64,000 nucleotides of DNA from assembly GCF_030408755.1 (NCBI RefSeq), contig NZ_CP047209.1:806001-870000 (forward strand), given 5' to 3'. The stretch comes from Corynebacterium felinum. Lineage in GTDB: Bacteria; Actinomycetota; Actinomycetes; Mycobacteriales; Mycobacteriaceae. The first letter of the stretch is position 1. Each line of letters begins with the position of its first letter. The position numbers and the translations under genes are program-made. Below are positions 55,037 through 64,000 of this stretch, piece after piece. Under the pieces are notes generated by a model. That model worked only from the letters and a program-made list of their open reading frames with translations. It made no database searches and was not told the DNA's origin.

Positions 55037-55094
55037 CTCGACCTTGAGGCTTGTGAAGGGGGTATTGGGCACGCTTTCGTGCGAAAAGGTCGAG
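55037..55094. repeat. single CTCGAC / GTCGAG unit upstream of tatD
   Basis: CTCGACC and GGTCGAG are 52 bases apart start to start, with CTT after the first and AAAA before the second box. The size and arms equal the units in arrays 1 and 2. It lies 160 bases before tatD. Confidence 0.75.
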
Positions 55095-55254
55095 TGTTGT
55101 CTGCGGGGGCGATGGGCCGGTTTGTAGGAGTAGCTGCGAAACAGTCTCTGAACTGTACTTTTGGGCTTGGGTGCAGGTGCGAACCTGCTGTGGGTGCATG
55201 CTGTATCAAGGGGTGCTTTGGTGTGGTGTCTTCTCATCGATAGAGTGTGTGAGT

Positions 55255-56094
55255 ATGTCGAAGAAAAAGCCTCGTCCCACGCCCGTTCCTGCGGCCTTTA
55301 TTCCGAATCTGACAGATGCGCACACGCACCTTGCTAGTTGTGGTGCGCGCACGGCGGAGGAGGTTGCAGCACTGATGGATCGCGCCCGCACGGCTGGGGT
55401 TCGTCGCGTGTGTACGGTCGGCGATGGGTTGGCGGAGGCGCAGTTAGCGCTGGAAGCTGCGACTGGACATCAAGATGTGTTTGCGGCCTGTGCTATTCAC
55501 CCCACTCGTGCGCATGAGCTTGATGAGGATGCGCGCGCGCACTTGCGGGCGATGGCCTGTGATCCGAACTGTGTTGCTATTGGTGAAACGGGGTTGGATA
55601 CGTATTGGATTAAGCACGATCCTCACAACACTGCCGCGCTTGATGTGCAGGAGGAGGCGTTGCGGTGGCATATTGATCTTGCCTGCGAGTCGGGTAAGGC
55701 GTTGATGATTCACAACCGGGAAGCGGATGAGGATTTGCTGCGGGTGCTTGGTGATGCGCCGCGTCCTGTGGAGACGATTTTGCACTGTTTTTCCTCCCCA
55801 TGGGCGGTGGCTGATGTTGCGCTTGAACGCGGCTATGTGTTGAGTTTTGCTGGCAATGTGACGTTTAAGCGTAATGATGAGCTGCGTGCTATTGCGAAAG
55901 CTGCCCCGATTGAGCAGATTGTGATTGAGACGGATGCACCGTATATGACGCCGGAGCCGTATCGGGGTGCGCGTAATGAGTCGGCGTTGATTGGTCACAC
56001 GGCACAGGTGATTGCTGACGTTCGCGGGGTAAAAGTGGAGGATTTTGCTGAATGTGTCAGCCGTAATTTTGATCGCATCTATGGTCTTGCGTGA
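55255..56094 (+). CDS. tatD: TatD family metal-dependent DNase/hydrolase
   Basis: Amidohydrolase-fold protein of 279 residues from MSKKKPRPTPVPAAF. The metal ligands are visible in LTDAHTHL (HxH), VAIGETGLDTYW with the Glu, ALMIHNREAD, ILHCFSS and IVIETDAPYMTPEP with the last Asp. It acts as a 3'-5' exonuclease on DNA or RNA in studied members. The open frame continues 28 codons upstream, but that part is Cys-rich and atypical. The order metS-tatD-rpf2 is standard for actinobacteria and is usually followed by ksgA, which is absent here. Confidence 0.93.
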   Translation: MSKKKPRPTPVPAAFIPNLTDAHTHLASCGARTAEEVAALMDRARTAGVRRVCTVGDGLAEAQLALEAATGHQDVFAACAIHPTRAHELDEDARAHLRAMACDPNCVAIGETGLDTYWIKHDPHNTAALDVQEEALRWHIDLACESGKALMIHNREADEDLLRVLGDAPRPVETILHCFSSPWAVADVALERGYVLSFAGNVTFKRNDELRAIAKAAPIEQIVIETDAPYMTPEPYRGARNESALIGHTAQVIADVRGVKVEDFAECVSRNFDRIYGLA

Positions 56095-56225
56095 GTTAGT
56101 TCACTCAAAAATGCGGCAGGACGCGACACTGCTGTTAACGCGTGTGAAAATTGTGACTGATGAGGCGATGGGTTGGTGCTGAAAATAATCACAGCGTTAC
56201 ACGTTTACTCGACAACAAGCCTATT

Positions 56226-56242
56226 GTTACCGTATTGTTATA
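56226..56242 (+). promoter_or_regulatory. GTTAC/GTTATA element upstream of rpf2
   Basis: ATTGTTACCGTATTGTTATA contains two imperfect direct half-sites 11 bases apart, upstream of the rpf2 leader. rpf2 is reported in the MtrA regulon of C. glutamicum; this is a candidate site only. Confidence 0.3.
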
Positions 56243-56279
56243 TTTGTTGACATTTTTGCTGGGCTTTTTCTTCCTATTC

Positions 56280-56415
56280 TCACAGGCGAAACCAGTGACT
56301 TGTTCCAGATCCCGCGCGAGGCGGTGATATCCGGGGCACGGGCTGGTCATGACTGTTGGGGTAGGGATAAGGAGCGCTAGATCCGTGAAAGAAATTCTCG
56401 GCTAAACATTTTCGA
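56280..56415 (+). ncRNA. possible cyclic-di-AMP (ydaO-type) riboswitch upstream of rpf2
   Basis: The leader contains blocks resembling the actinobacterial ydaO consensus in order: GGCGAAACC, GGCGGTGATATCC, GGGTAGGGATAAGG, ATCCGTGAAAG and CTCGGCTAAAC (compare GGGGAACC, GGGGTGAATCC, GTAGGG, CCGAACCCG, AGCTAACC). Cyclic-di-AMP riboswitches control rpf genes in many actinobacteria, and the location 65 bases before rpf2 fits. The match is by eye, and pairing was not folded. Confidence 0.45.
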
Positions 56416-56463
56416 AAGCTTCCACTGTCCACGTCGTGGCTTTCGCACTCGGTAGTGGCATGA

Positions 56464-57630
<1,167 letters not shown>

Positions 57631-57671
57631 AAGTTCCTGTACTGCTTGGCTGAGAGTGTCAAGCGTTATGA

Positions 57672-57730
57672 AAAACCCACAGCACAAAGTCGGTGATGAG
57701 AAAAATCACGGGCTTTATGCTGTGGGTTTT
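57672..57730 (+). terminator. intrinsic terminator after rpf2
   Basis: AAAACCCACAGCA pairs with TGCTGTGGGTTTT; the stem continues inward with one mismatch (CAAAG / CTTTA). It ends in TTTT, about 40 bases after the stop. Confidence 0.9.
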
Positions 57731-58026
57731 GCTTATGGTGTGCTGCTGATGTGATTCATGGGGGTACACAAGGTTGGGTGGTGGCTGTCTTTCACAAGGG
57801 GGGAAGGCACTGTTAAGTGTGCTGGGTGATGGAATAACTGGAGGTTAATTCGGGCTTTGGATGTGTCCGAAATGTTTGCATCCACAGTGTTTGATGGTGC
57901 CGCCCTGAGTCTTGGGGGTGGGGGTAGGGGGTATTTGGTGTGGGCTTGGGGTATTTGGCAAACCTAGTGCTACCTGCAGTATCGTAAGTTTTTGGGATGC
58001 TGTGTTGTAACCCGCATTACTGAAGA

Positions 58027-58100
58027 GGACGTCTGTGACGTAGCTCCATTGTTATAAAGCAGAGTTGTTTAGTACACTCACATTCAGACATCAGACGTCC
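58027..58100 (+). promoter_or_regulatory. inverted repeat GGACGTCTG / CAGACGTCC before the ABC importer
   Basis: Perfect 9-base inverted repeat with a 56-base gap, each arm containing the palindrome GACGTC. It lies just upstream of the substrate-binding protein gene and straddles a promoter-like stretch (TTGTTATAAAGC, TTTAGTACAC). It may be an operator. The rest of the 500-base gap after rpf2 shows no gene. Confidence 0.4.
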
Positions 58101-58128
58101 GACAACTCAACTCTTAGGAGGTTGGAAC

Positions 58129-59742
58129 ATGACGAATACCGCTGAAGGAATGAACCGCCGCGGCTTTTTGAAGATGGCCGGCGTGTTCGCTGCTGCTGCA
58201 GGTATTTCCGCCACTGTCAGCGCGTGTGGCTCCAAGGATGAGTCCGCACCAGCTGGGGGCACCGCCGCTAAGGATTCTGCTGGATCCGGCGCAACCGAGA
58301 TCACCGCAGGTATCTCCTACGAACTCGGCACCAACGGCTACGATCCAATGACCACCACTTCGGCGCTGACTGTTGCCGCTAACTGGCACACCTTGGAAGG
58401 TCTCTACGAGATCAAGCCAACCCCAGACCGCACCGTTTACGCGGCACTGGCCGCAGGTGAGCCAACGGTCGATGGCACCAACGTCGAGGTCAAGCTGCGC
58501 GATGGTGCAGTCTTCCACAACGGTGAAAAGGTCACCGCTGAAGACGTAGTCTTCTCCTTCGAGCGCGTGCTCAACCCAGACAATAAGTCTTTGTACGCTT
58601 CCTTCATTCCTTTCATTGAAAAGGTTGAAGCCAAGGACGAGACCACTGTCGCATTCACTCTGAACCACCCATTCTCCCTGATCAAAGAACGCCTAGCAGT
58701 GGTCAAGATTGTTCCAAAGGCCGCTGTTGAAGCTGATGCTAAGGCCTTCGATGCGAACCCAGTGGGTACCGGCCCATGGAAGATGATCGACAACGGTGCA
58801 GCAACCTCGACGGTGATCTTTGATAAGTTCGCCGACTACAACGGCCCAGTCCCAGCCAAGGCTGAGAAGATGATCTGGAAGATCCTCCCAGATGCGGCAA
58901 CCCGCACCAACGCCATCGAATCCAAGTCCGTTTTGGCCATCGACTCTGTTCCGTACCTGTCCATCGATCAGGTCAAGGGCTCAGCGAACGTCGAATCCGT
59001 TCAGGGCTTCGGTCTGCTGTTCGCCATGTTCAACAATGGTGAGAACTCCTCCATGAAGGAATTGAAGAACCGCCAGGGCATCTTGTACTCCATCGACATG
59101 GACAAGGTGATCAAGACAGGCATGTCGAACCAGGCATCGCCAGCAACCTGCTTCGTGCAAGAAAACCATGAAGCCTACAAGAAGGCTTCCACCGTTTACG
59201 CGCTCGATGCAGCTAAAGCAGCAGAATACTTCGCTGAGACCGGCCTGAAGGAAATCAAGATGCTGGTCACCGACCACGACTGGGTTCGTCCTTGCACCGC
59301 CATTATCAAGGAATCGGTGGAAGCTGCAGGCGTGAAGGTCAACTTCACCGAAATGAAGTCTTCTGACCTCTACACCCAGATCGCCGAGGACAACTCCTGG
59401 GATGTTGTGATCGCCCCTGGTGACCCATCCGTCTTCGGTGCCGACGCCGACCTTCTGCTGCGCTGGTGGTACGCAGGTGATACCTGGACCGATGGCCGTA
59501 TGCACTGGAAGGGCACCGATTCCTACAACAAGGTTCAGGAGCTGCTGGGCAAGGCATCCGAGGCAGAAGGCAAGGATCAGGAAGCACTCTGGCACGAGAT
59601 TTTCGATCTCATCTCCGATGAGGTGCCTTTGTACCCACTGTTCCACCGCAAGAGCCCATCTGCATGGAACGCCGATGCGCTTGACGGCTTCGAGCCGATC
59701 TCGCTGACCGGCCTGTCCTTTGTTGATGTTGGACTGAAGTAA
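58129..59742 (+). CDS. dppA: ABC importer substrate-binding lipoprotein, peptide/nickel (SBP_bac_5) family
   Basis: Lipoprotein of 537 residues. A twin-arginine signal (NRRGFLKMAG) is combined with a lipobox ending in Cys33 (TVSAC), so it is exported folded and lipid-anchored. The mature part has the SBP_bac_5 layout: LRDGAVFHNGEKVTAEDVVFSFERVL, NPVGTGPWKM and the C-terminal LFHRKSPSAWN. A strong AGGAGG precedes the ATG. The substrate class is peptides, nickel chelates or other amines; the three following genes supply the rest of the importer. A structured terminator separates it from the permease genes, which would give more binding protein than permease. Confidence 0.92.
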   Translation: MTNTAEGMNRRGFLKMAGVFAAAAGISATVSACGSKDESAPAGGTAAKDSAGSGATEITAGISYELGTNGYDPMTTTSALTVAANWHTLEGLYEIKPTPDRTVYAALAAGEPTVDGTNVEVKLRDGAVFHNGEKVTAEDVVFSFERVLNPDNKSLYASFIPFIEKVEAKDETTVAFTLNHPFSLIKERLAVVKIVPKAAVEADAKAFDANPVGTGPWKMIDNGAATSTVIFDKFADYNGPVPAKAEKMIWKILPDAATRTNAIESKSVLAIDSVPYLSIDQVKGSANVESVQGFGLLFAMFNNGENSSMKELKNRQGILYSIDMDKVIKTGMSNQASPATCFVQENHEAYKKASTVYALDAAKAAEYFAETGLKEIKMLVTDHDWVRPCTAIIKESVEAAGVKVNFTEMKSSDLYTQIAEDNSWDVVIAPGDPSVFGADADLLLRWWYAGDTWTDGRMHWKGTDSYNKVQELLGKASEAEGKDQEALWHEIFDLISDEVPLYPLFHRKSPSAWNADALDGFEPISLTGLSFVDVGLK

Positions 59743-59777
59743 CACTCTTCCTTTAACCAGGAGAAAACAATAGATTT

Positions 59778-59883
59778 CCGCGGGGCGGGGCTTCTAGTTT
59801 CCTGCTAGTGGACCCAATCAGCTAAGACTTCACACCTCCTTTCCACACAGTGCGAAGTCCTAGCTGAACACCCCGCGGTTTTT
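59778..59883 (+). terminator. structured terminator/attenuator between dppA and dppB
   Basis: Outer stem CCGCGGGG / CCCCGCGG followed by TTTTT, with a second inner stem CAGCTAAGACTTC / GAAGTCCTAGCTG (one mismatch). It is likely a partial terminator that lowers transcription into the permease genes. The remaining 220 bases before dppB show no gene. Confidence 0.8.
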
Positions 59884-60104
59884 CACTTTCATTTCCACAC
59901 TTTCCACCCTTCCCTCCGCCTGGCACGCCTTCAATTCGCTTGTGCACACTAGGGGAGGGGAGGAGTGCGCACAATTTCATAAAACGTTTACCCCGCCGTC
60001 GAAAAGCGTATGACCTGCGACAGTGCGGCTAATAGATAGCACAAATACTTTTTTAAAAAACACCTCATTTAAGCTTCGTTTCTTGTGAAAGGAGCATCCC
60101 TGCT

Positions 60105-61070
60105 GTGTCAAATCTCATCCGACTCATCGGTCGAAGGCTAGTAGCACTACCCATCATGATCTTGGGCGTGACCTTCCTCGTCTTCTTCGTCATGTCTTTC
60201 TCCCCAGTCGACCCCGCTCGACTCGCACTCGGTGAAGCCGCCAGCGAAGACGCGCTCGAAGCCTACCGCGAAGAACACGGCCTTAATCTGCCCATGCTGA
60301 TTCGCTACGGGCACTTCCTGCTCGGACTGTTACGCCTTGATCTCGGAACATCCAAAGGCAACACCTCAGTGACCGAACTCGTTGCCTACGCCTTCCCGAT
60401 CACCCTGCAACTGACCTTCGTCGGTTTGATCATCGCAGTCTGCATCTCATTCGTCCTCGGCGTCATCGCAGCACTCTACCGCGACGGTTGGCCCGACCAG
60501 TTCATCCGCGTGCTATCGATTGCAGCGCTGGCAACTCCCTCCTTCTGGTTGGCTATCTTGCTCATCCAAGCATTCGGCACCGTGCCCTCTGGTACCGGCT
60601 GGTTCCCCGCACTGATTAACTCCTGGGTTCCCTTCACCCAAGACCCCGGCACCTACATCAACAACATGTTGCTGCCCTCCTTCGCCCTTGCCGTGCCCGT
60701 AGCCGGATCGCTGACCCGCGTTGTGCGCACCGCCATGGTTGAAGAGCTCGATAAAGATTACGTGCGCACCGCAATTGGCGCAGGTATCCCGAAGCACATC
60801 GTGATTGGGCGCAACGTGCTGCGCAACGCCCTGATCACCCCGATTACCGTGCTTGGTCTGCGCGTGGGCTACCTGATGGGTGGCGCAGTGATCATTGAGA
60901 TCATCTTCAACATCCAAGCCATGGGCCAGCTCATTCTCGACGGCGTGACCCGCAACGATGTCTACCTCGTTCAAGGCGTCACCTTGACCGTCTCGATCGC
61001 CTTTATCCTCATCAACATCGTCGTTGACCTCCTCTACGTCTTGGTCAACCCGCGCATTAGGAGCGTCTAA
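60105..61070 (+). CDS. dppB: ABC importer permease, DppB/OppB type
   Basis: Permease of 321 residues with six helices. The N-terminal RLVALPIMILGVTFLVFFVM and the conserved EAA-loop region VRTAIGAGIPKHIVIGRNVLRNALITPITVLGLRVGYLMGGAVIIE mark the DppB family. It starts at GTG with AAGGAG 11 bases upstream. Its stop overlaps the next start by one base (TAATG). Confidence 0.94.
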   Translation: MSNLIRLIGRRLVALPIMILGVTFLVFFVMSFSPVDPARLALGEAASEDALEAYREEHGLNLPMLIRYGHFLLGLLRLDLGTSKGNTSVTELVAYAFPITLQLTFVGLIIAVCISFVLGVIAALYRDGWPDQFIRVLSIAALATPSFWLAILLIQAFGTVPSGTGWFPALINSWVPFTQDPGTYINNMLLPSFALAVPVAGSLTRVVRTAMVEELDKDYVRTAIGAGIPKHIVIGRNVLRNALITPITVLGLRVGYLMGGAVIIEIIFNIQAMGQLILDGVTRNDVYLVQGVTLTVSIAFILINIVVDLLYVLVNPRIRSV

Positions 61071-63112
61071 TGATTCGCAAGAAGATGACTGAAAAGCTCA
61101 GCGTTCCCGGACTCCGGTTGAACAAATCCCGACTGCCCATCGGCTCCCGCATCGCCATTGGCGTGCTGCTACTTGTCATACTCATGGCAGTCTTCGCCCC
61201 ACTGATTGCGAAATTCGACCCCCTAGCCACCTCGCTGCCCTTCGAGTCCGACATTGTCGGCGCAGAGCGTGCCGACGCCGCCACCAGGCCCGTTGTTGAA
61301 CCCGACTCCGTTTTCTGGTTCGGCACAGACGCCACCGGCCGTGACATCTTCGCCCGCGTCGCCTACGGCGCCCGCTACTCACTGGCCATCGGCCTGCTGT
61401 CGACCGCCATGGCACTGGTGATCGCCGCAGTGCTCGGTTCGATCGCTGCTACCGCAGGCAAGGTTGTTTCCGAAGTCCTCATGCGCGTGCTCGACATCAT
61501 CATGTCCTTCCCCGGCATCGCACTCGTTGCCGTGTTCGTTGCCGCTTTGGGCAAGTCTATCGGCGTGATCGTCTTCGCCATCGGATTCCTCTATATCCCA
61601 CAGCTTTCGCGCATCGTGCGCGCCAACGTGCTCTCCCAATTCGGTGAAGACTACGTCTCAGCCACCAAGGTCATGGGCGCTCGAACCTGGTGGATCCTGT
61701 TCAAGCACGTTGCCCGCAACTGCATTGCCCCCATCATGGTTTTTGCCACAGTGCTGGTTGCAGACGCCATCGTGCTGGAAGCCTCCCTGTCGTTTATTCA
61801 GGCTGGTGTGCAGCCACCGAATCCCTCCTGGGGTAATATCCTCGCTGACGGCAAGCAGCTGTTGACCGCCGGATACTGGTGGCCCACCTTCTTCCCCGGC
61901 TTGATGATCCTCATCACCACCCTGTCGCTGAACGTGCTCAGCGAGGGGCTGACCGACGCGCTTGCCGCACCGCGTGCACGGGTGAACGCCAAGGCCGCTC
62001 AGGCTACGGCGGAGGAGACCGAGCGCGCCAACGACAAGATCGTTGCTGCTCACACCCGGCAGAAGGACTCCTTAAACGAGCGTCTTTTAGCACTGCGTAC
62101 CTCAGAGCTGGCTCGCAATGATCGTTTGGTGCTCAGCCCAGACCAAGCTGCACAGCCCCCACTGTTGGATGTGCGCAACCTGACCATTAAATTCCCTGCT
62201 GCGCACGGCGATGTGGCCATTGTCGATAATGTCTCCTTCTCAGTGCGCCCTGGTGAAACCATGGGGCTGGTGGGTGAGTCCGGCTGCGGTAAGTCCATTA
62301 CTTCCATGGCAGTGATGGGTCTGTTGCCCGACACCGCTGAGATCACCGGCGAGATTTTGTTTGAAGGTAAAAATCTTGTGGGCATGGGGCATAAGGAACA
62401 TAATGCGCTGCGCGGTCACGAAATCGCCATGATCTACCAGGATGCGCTCAGCTCCCTCAACCCTTCCATGCTGATCTCCTCCCAGATTGCTCAGCTAACC
62501 AAACGTGGCGGCACCCGTACCGCTGAAGAGCTGCTGGAACTGGTTGGCTTGGACCCGGTTCGCACCTTAAAGTCTTACCCGCACGAGCTGTCCGGTGGTC
62601 AGCGTCAGCGCGTGTTGATCGCCATGGCCTTGACCCGCGACCCGAAGCTGGTTATTGCCGACGAACCGACCACCGCTTTGGATGTGACCGTGCAAAAGCA
62701 GGTAATTGATCTGCTCCACGAGCTGCAGCAAAAGCTGGGATTCGCCATGGTCTTCGTCTCCCACGACCTCGCCCTGGTGGCCTCGGTGTCGCACCGCGTG
62801 ACTGTGATGTACGCAGGCCAGATTGTGGAGCAGGCACCTACCCCTGAGCTGATGATCAACCCCACCCACGAATACACCCAAGGTTTGTTGGGCGCAGTTT
62901 TGTCGATCGAATCTGGAGCCGGCCACCTCCACCAAGTGCCAGGTACCGTTCCTTCACCACGCGAATTTGTCACCGGCGACCGCTTTGCACCACGTTCCTC
63001 GCACCCAACTATCGGTTTGGATACCCGACCGGTCATGGTCGAGGTGGGGCCACAGCACTGGTATGCCGAACTACCAGAGTTCACAAAGACCTCGGAGCAG
63101 AAAGATAACTAA
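61070..63112 (+). CDS. fused ABC permease (DppC) and ATPase (DppD)
   Basis: A 680-residue fusion. Residues about 1-300 are a DppC-type permease with a FGTDATGRDIFARVAYGAR N-terminal region and the EAA loop YVSATKVMGARTWWILFKHVARNCIAPI. A charged linker (about 302-362) leads to an ATPase domain with Walker A GESGCGKS at 402-409, signature LSGGQRQRVLIAMAL, Walker B LVIADEPTTALD, H-loop FVSHDL and the peptide-type C-terminal NPTHEYTQGLLGAV. The subunits are normally separate; fusions of this kind exist in actinobacteria. It pairs with the separate dppF ATPase. Confidence 0.93.
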   Translation: MIRKKMTEKLSVPGLRLNKSRLPIGSRIAIGVLLLVILMAVFAPLIAKFDPLATSLPFESDIVGAERADAATRPVVEPDSVFWFGTDATGRDIFARVAYGARYSLAIGLLSTAMALVIAAVLGSIAATAGKVVSEVLMRVLDIIMSFPGIALVAVFVAALGKSIGVIVFAIGFLYIPQLSRIVRANVLSQFGEDYVSATKVMGARTWWILFKHVARNCIAPIMVFATVLVADAIVLEASLSFIQAGVQPPNPSWGNILADGKQLLTAGYWWPTFFPGLMILITTLSLNVLSEGLTDALAAPRARVNAKAAQATAEETERANDKIVAAHTRQKDSLNERLLALRTSELARNDRLVLSPDQAAQPPLLDVRNLTIKFPAAHGDVAIVDNVSFSVRPGETMGLVGESGCGKSITSMAVMGLLPDTAEITGEILFEGKNLVGMGHKEHNALRGHEIAMIYQDALSSLNPSMLISSQIAQLTKRGGTRTAEELLELVGLDPVRTLKSYPHELSGGQRQRVLIAMALTRDPKLVIADEPTTALDVTVQKQVIDLLHELQQKLGFAMVFVSHDLALVASVSHRVTVMYAGQIVEQAPTPELMINPTHEYTQGLLGAVLSIESGAGHLHQVPGTVPSPREFVTGDRFAPRSSHPTIGLDTRPVMVEVGPQHWYAELPEFTKTSEQKDN

Positions 63113-63121
63113 GGAGTAGAC

Positions 63122-63946
63122 ATGACTTCACACGACTCTGTTCCCGTCATCGAGTTGAAAAACGTGCACGTGGTGCACACCTCCCGCACGGGCAAGCTGT
63201 TTCGTCCCGATAAAGTCCATGCCGTCAACGATGTGTCCATGAAAGTATTCAAGGGCAAAACACTCGGTATTGTGGGCGAATCCGGTTGCGGTAAATCCAC
63301 CACCGCTAGGGTGATGGTGGGCCTGCAAAAACCCACCGAAGGCGACGTGCTCTTCCGTGGCGAGCCGGCGAAATTTAACGCCGCAGGCCGCAAAGAAATC
63401 GGTCGCGCAGTGTCGGTGGTTTTCCAAGATCCCGCCACCGCCCTCAATCCCCGCATGATTGTGCGCGACGCTTTGACTGACCCTTTGCGCGTGCATGGAA
63501 TCGGCACCCCGGAAAGCCGCATAAACCGAGTCAAAGAACTCCTTGATCTGGTGGGCCTGCCCCAATCGGCACTCGATGTGCTCCCGCGCCAAATCTCCGG
63601 CGGTCAGCGCCAACGCGTGGCAATCGCGCGTGCGCTGGTTCTCGAACCGGATGTGATCATCGCCGATGAGCCTACTTCTGCGCTCGACGTGTCGGTGCGT
63701 GCGCAGGTGCTGAACCTACTCACCGAGCTGAAAGATAAGTTGGGTCTGGGTTTGGTGTTTATCTCCCACGATATTAATACTGTGCGCTTTATCTCCGACC
63801 GCATTGCGGTGATGTATAAGGGCAAGGTTGTTGAGGAGCAATCCACCGATGATATCTTCCGCAACGCCCACGACGATTACACCAAGATGCTGCTGTCTGC
63901 GGTGCCGTCGCTTGTGCAAGAACCGCACAAGAATTTCTCCTCCTAA
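63122..63946 (+). CDS. dppF: ABC importer ATPase, DppF/OppF type
   Basis: ATPase of 274 residues. KLFRPDKVHAVNDVSMKVFKGKTLGIVGESGCGKSTT contains Walker A; VSVVFQDPATALNPRM is the Q-loop, LPRQISGGQRQRVAIARAL the signature, and VIIADEPTSALDVSVRAQ Walker B with FISHDI as the H-loop. The C-terminal DDIFRNAHDDYTKMLLSAVPSL is the OppF type. AAGGAG precedes the ATG, nine bases after the fused gene. Confidence 0.95.
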   Translation: MTSHDSVPVIELKNVHVVHTSRTGKLFRPDKVHAVNDVSMKVFKGKTLGIVGESGCGKSTTARVMVGLQKPTEGDVLFRGEPAKFNAAGRKEIGRAVSVVFQDPATALNPRMIVRDALTDPLRVHGIGTPESRINRVKELLDLVGLPQSALDVLPRQISGGQRQRVAIARALVLEPDVIIADEPTSALDVSVRAQVLNLLTELKDKLGLGLVFISHDINTVRFISDRIAVMYKGKVVEEQSTDDIFRNAHDDYTKMLLSAVPSLVQEPHKNFSS

Positions 63947-63965
63947 CGCCCATACTGCATAATCT

Positions 63966-64000
63966 CCCCCTTGTGCCTTTATATAGTCACGAGGGGGATC
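63966..64000 (+). terminator. terminator after dppF (cut by the window end)
   Basis: CCCCCTTGTG pairs with CACGAGGGGG with one G-T pair, about 20 bases after dppF. The T-run, if any, is outside the window. Confidence 0.55.

Noticed and set aside
56208..56213. Another CTCGAC box upstream of rpf2
   Set aside because: No GTCGAG partner about 52 bases downstream or 63 bases upstream; a lone six-base match is expected by chance.

Overview
This window comes from a Corynebacterium chromosome, probably of the C. diphtheriae / C. ulcerans / C. pseudotuberculosis group. This rests on gene order and moderate GC content, not on a database match. The order purN-purH-citE-amtR, the block rpsR-rpsN-rpmG-rpmB / rpmE-rpmF, mprAB-htrA-mogA-mscL, fthC / galU-glp-rimJ-glpR, pmt / betP-rsmI-metS-tatD-rpf2 is the corynebacterial arrangement. 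Many individual proteins (AmtR, BetP, chorismate mutase) closely resemble the C. glutamicum ones. No tRNA, rRNA, insertion sequence, prophage or CRISPR-Cas locus was seen.

Layout. 1-5.1 kb: a DNA repair set (3' part of lhr, yccF, nei). 5.2-8.7 kb: a reverse-strand three-gene operon of ATP-grasp ligase, FemAB/GNAT-like acyltransferase and MFS exporter, which looks like a small peptide or modified amino acid pathway. 9-14 kb: pgi, chorismate mutase and the UvrD/PcrA helicase. 15.1-19.2 kb: a PadR regulator with an FtsX-type ABC exporter. 19.7-26.7 kb: an M23 peptidase, a PerM-like membrane protein, a putative nuclease and purNH. 26.8-29.5 kb: a sortase-anchored surface protein with repeated domains. 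30-41.5 kb: citE, amtR, a nucleotidyltransferase-like gene, six small ribosomal proteins, the MprAB two-component system with HtrA, mogA, mscL and a SAF protein. 41.7-47.9 kb: fthC, galU and the glp-rimJ-glpR cell-division group, followed by small membrane proteins. 48-57.6 kb: pmt, betP, rsmI, metS, tatD and rpf2. 58-64 kb: a peptide-type ABC importer.

The most unusual feature is a family of intergenic repeats that I do not recognise. Six-base boxes CTCGAC and GTCGAG alternate in orientation with nearly fixed spacing: 51-53 bp from CTCGAC to GTCGAG, and about 61-65 bp from GTCGAG to the next CTCGAC. There is a large array at 23.7-24.4 kb (14 boxes), a second at 14.2-14.9 kb (12 positions, two degenerate), and single units at 20.94 and 55.04 kb. 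The spacings fit whole helical turns (about 5 and 6). The one irregular interval in the large array is short by exactly one turn. This suggests a phased protein-binding array or a tandem structured RNA rather than random repeats.

Regulatory sites were also seen: a DtxR-like box at 29.87 kb, tandem palindromes near the padR gene, GTAAC/GTTAC clusters upstream of the M23 gene, rpf2 and betP, a possible cyclic-di-AMP riboswitch upstream of rpf2, and many intrinsic terminators. Start codons were moved from the longest open frame where a ribosome-binding site, an overlap or family length favoured another start; these cases are stated in the entries.
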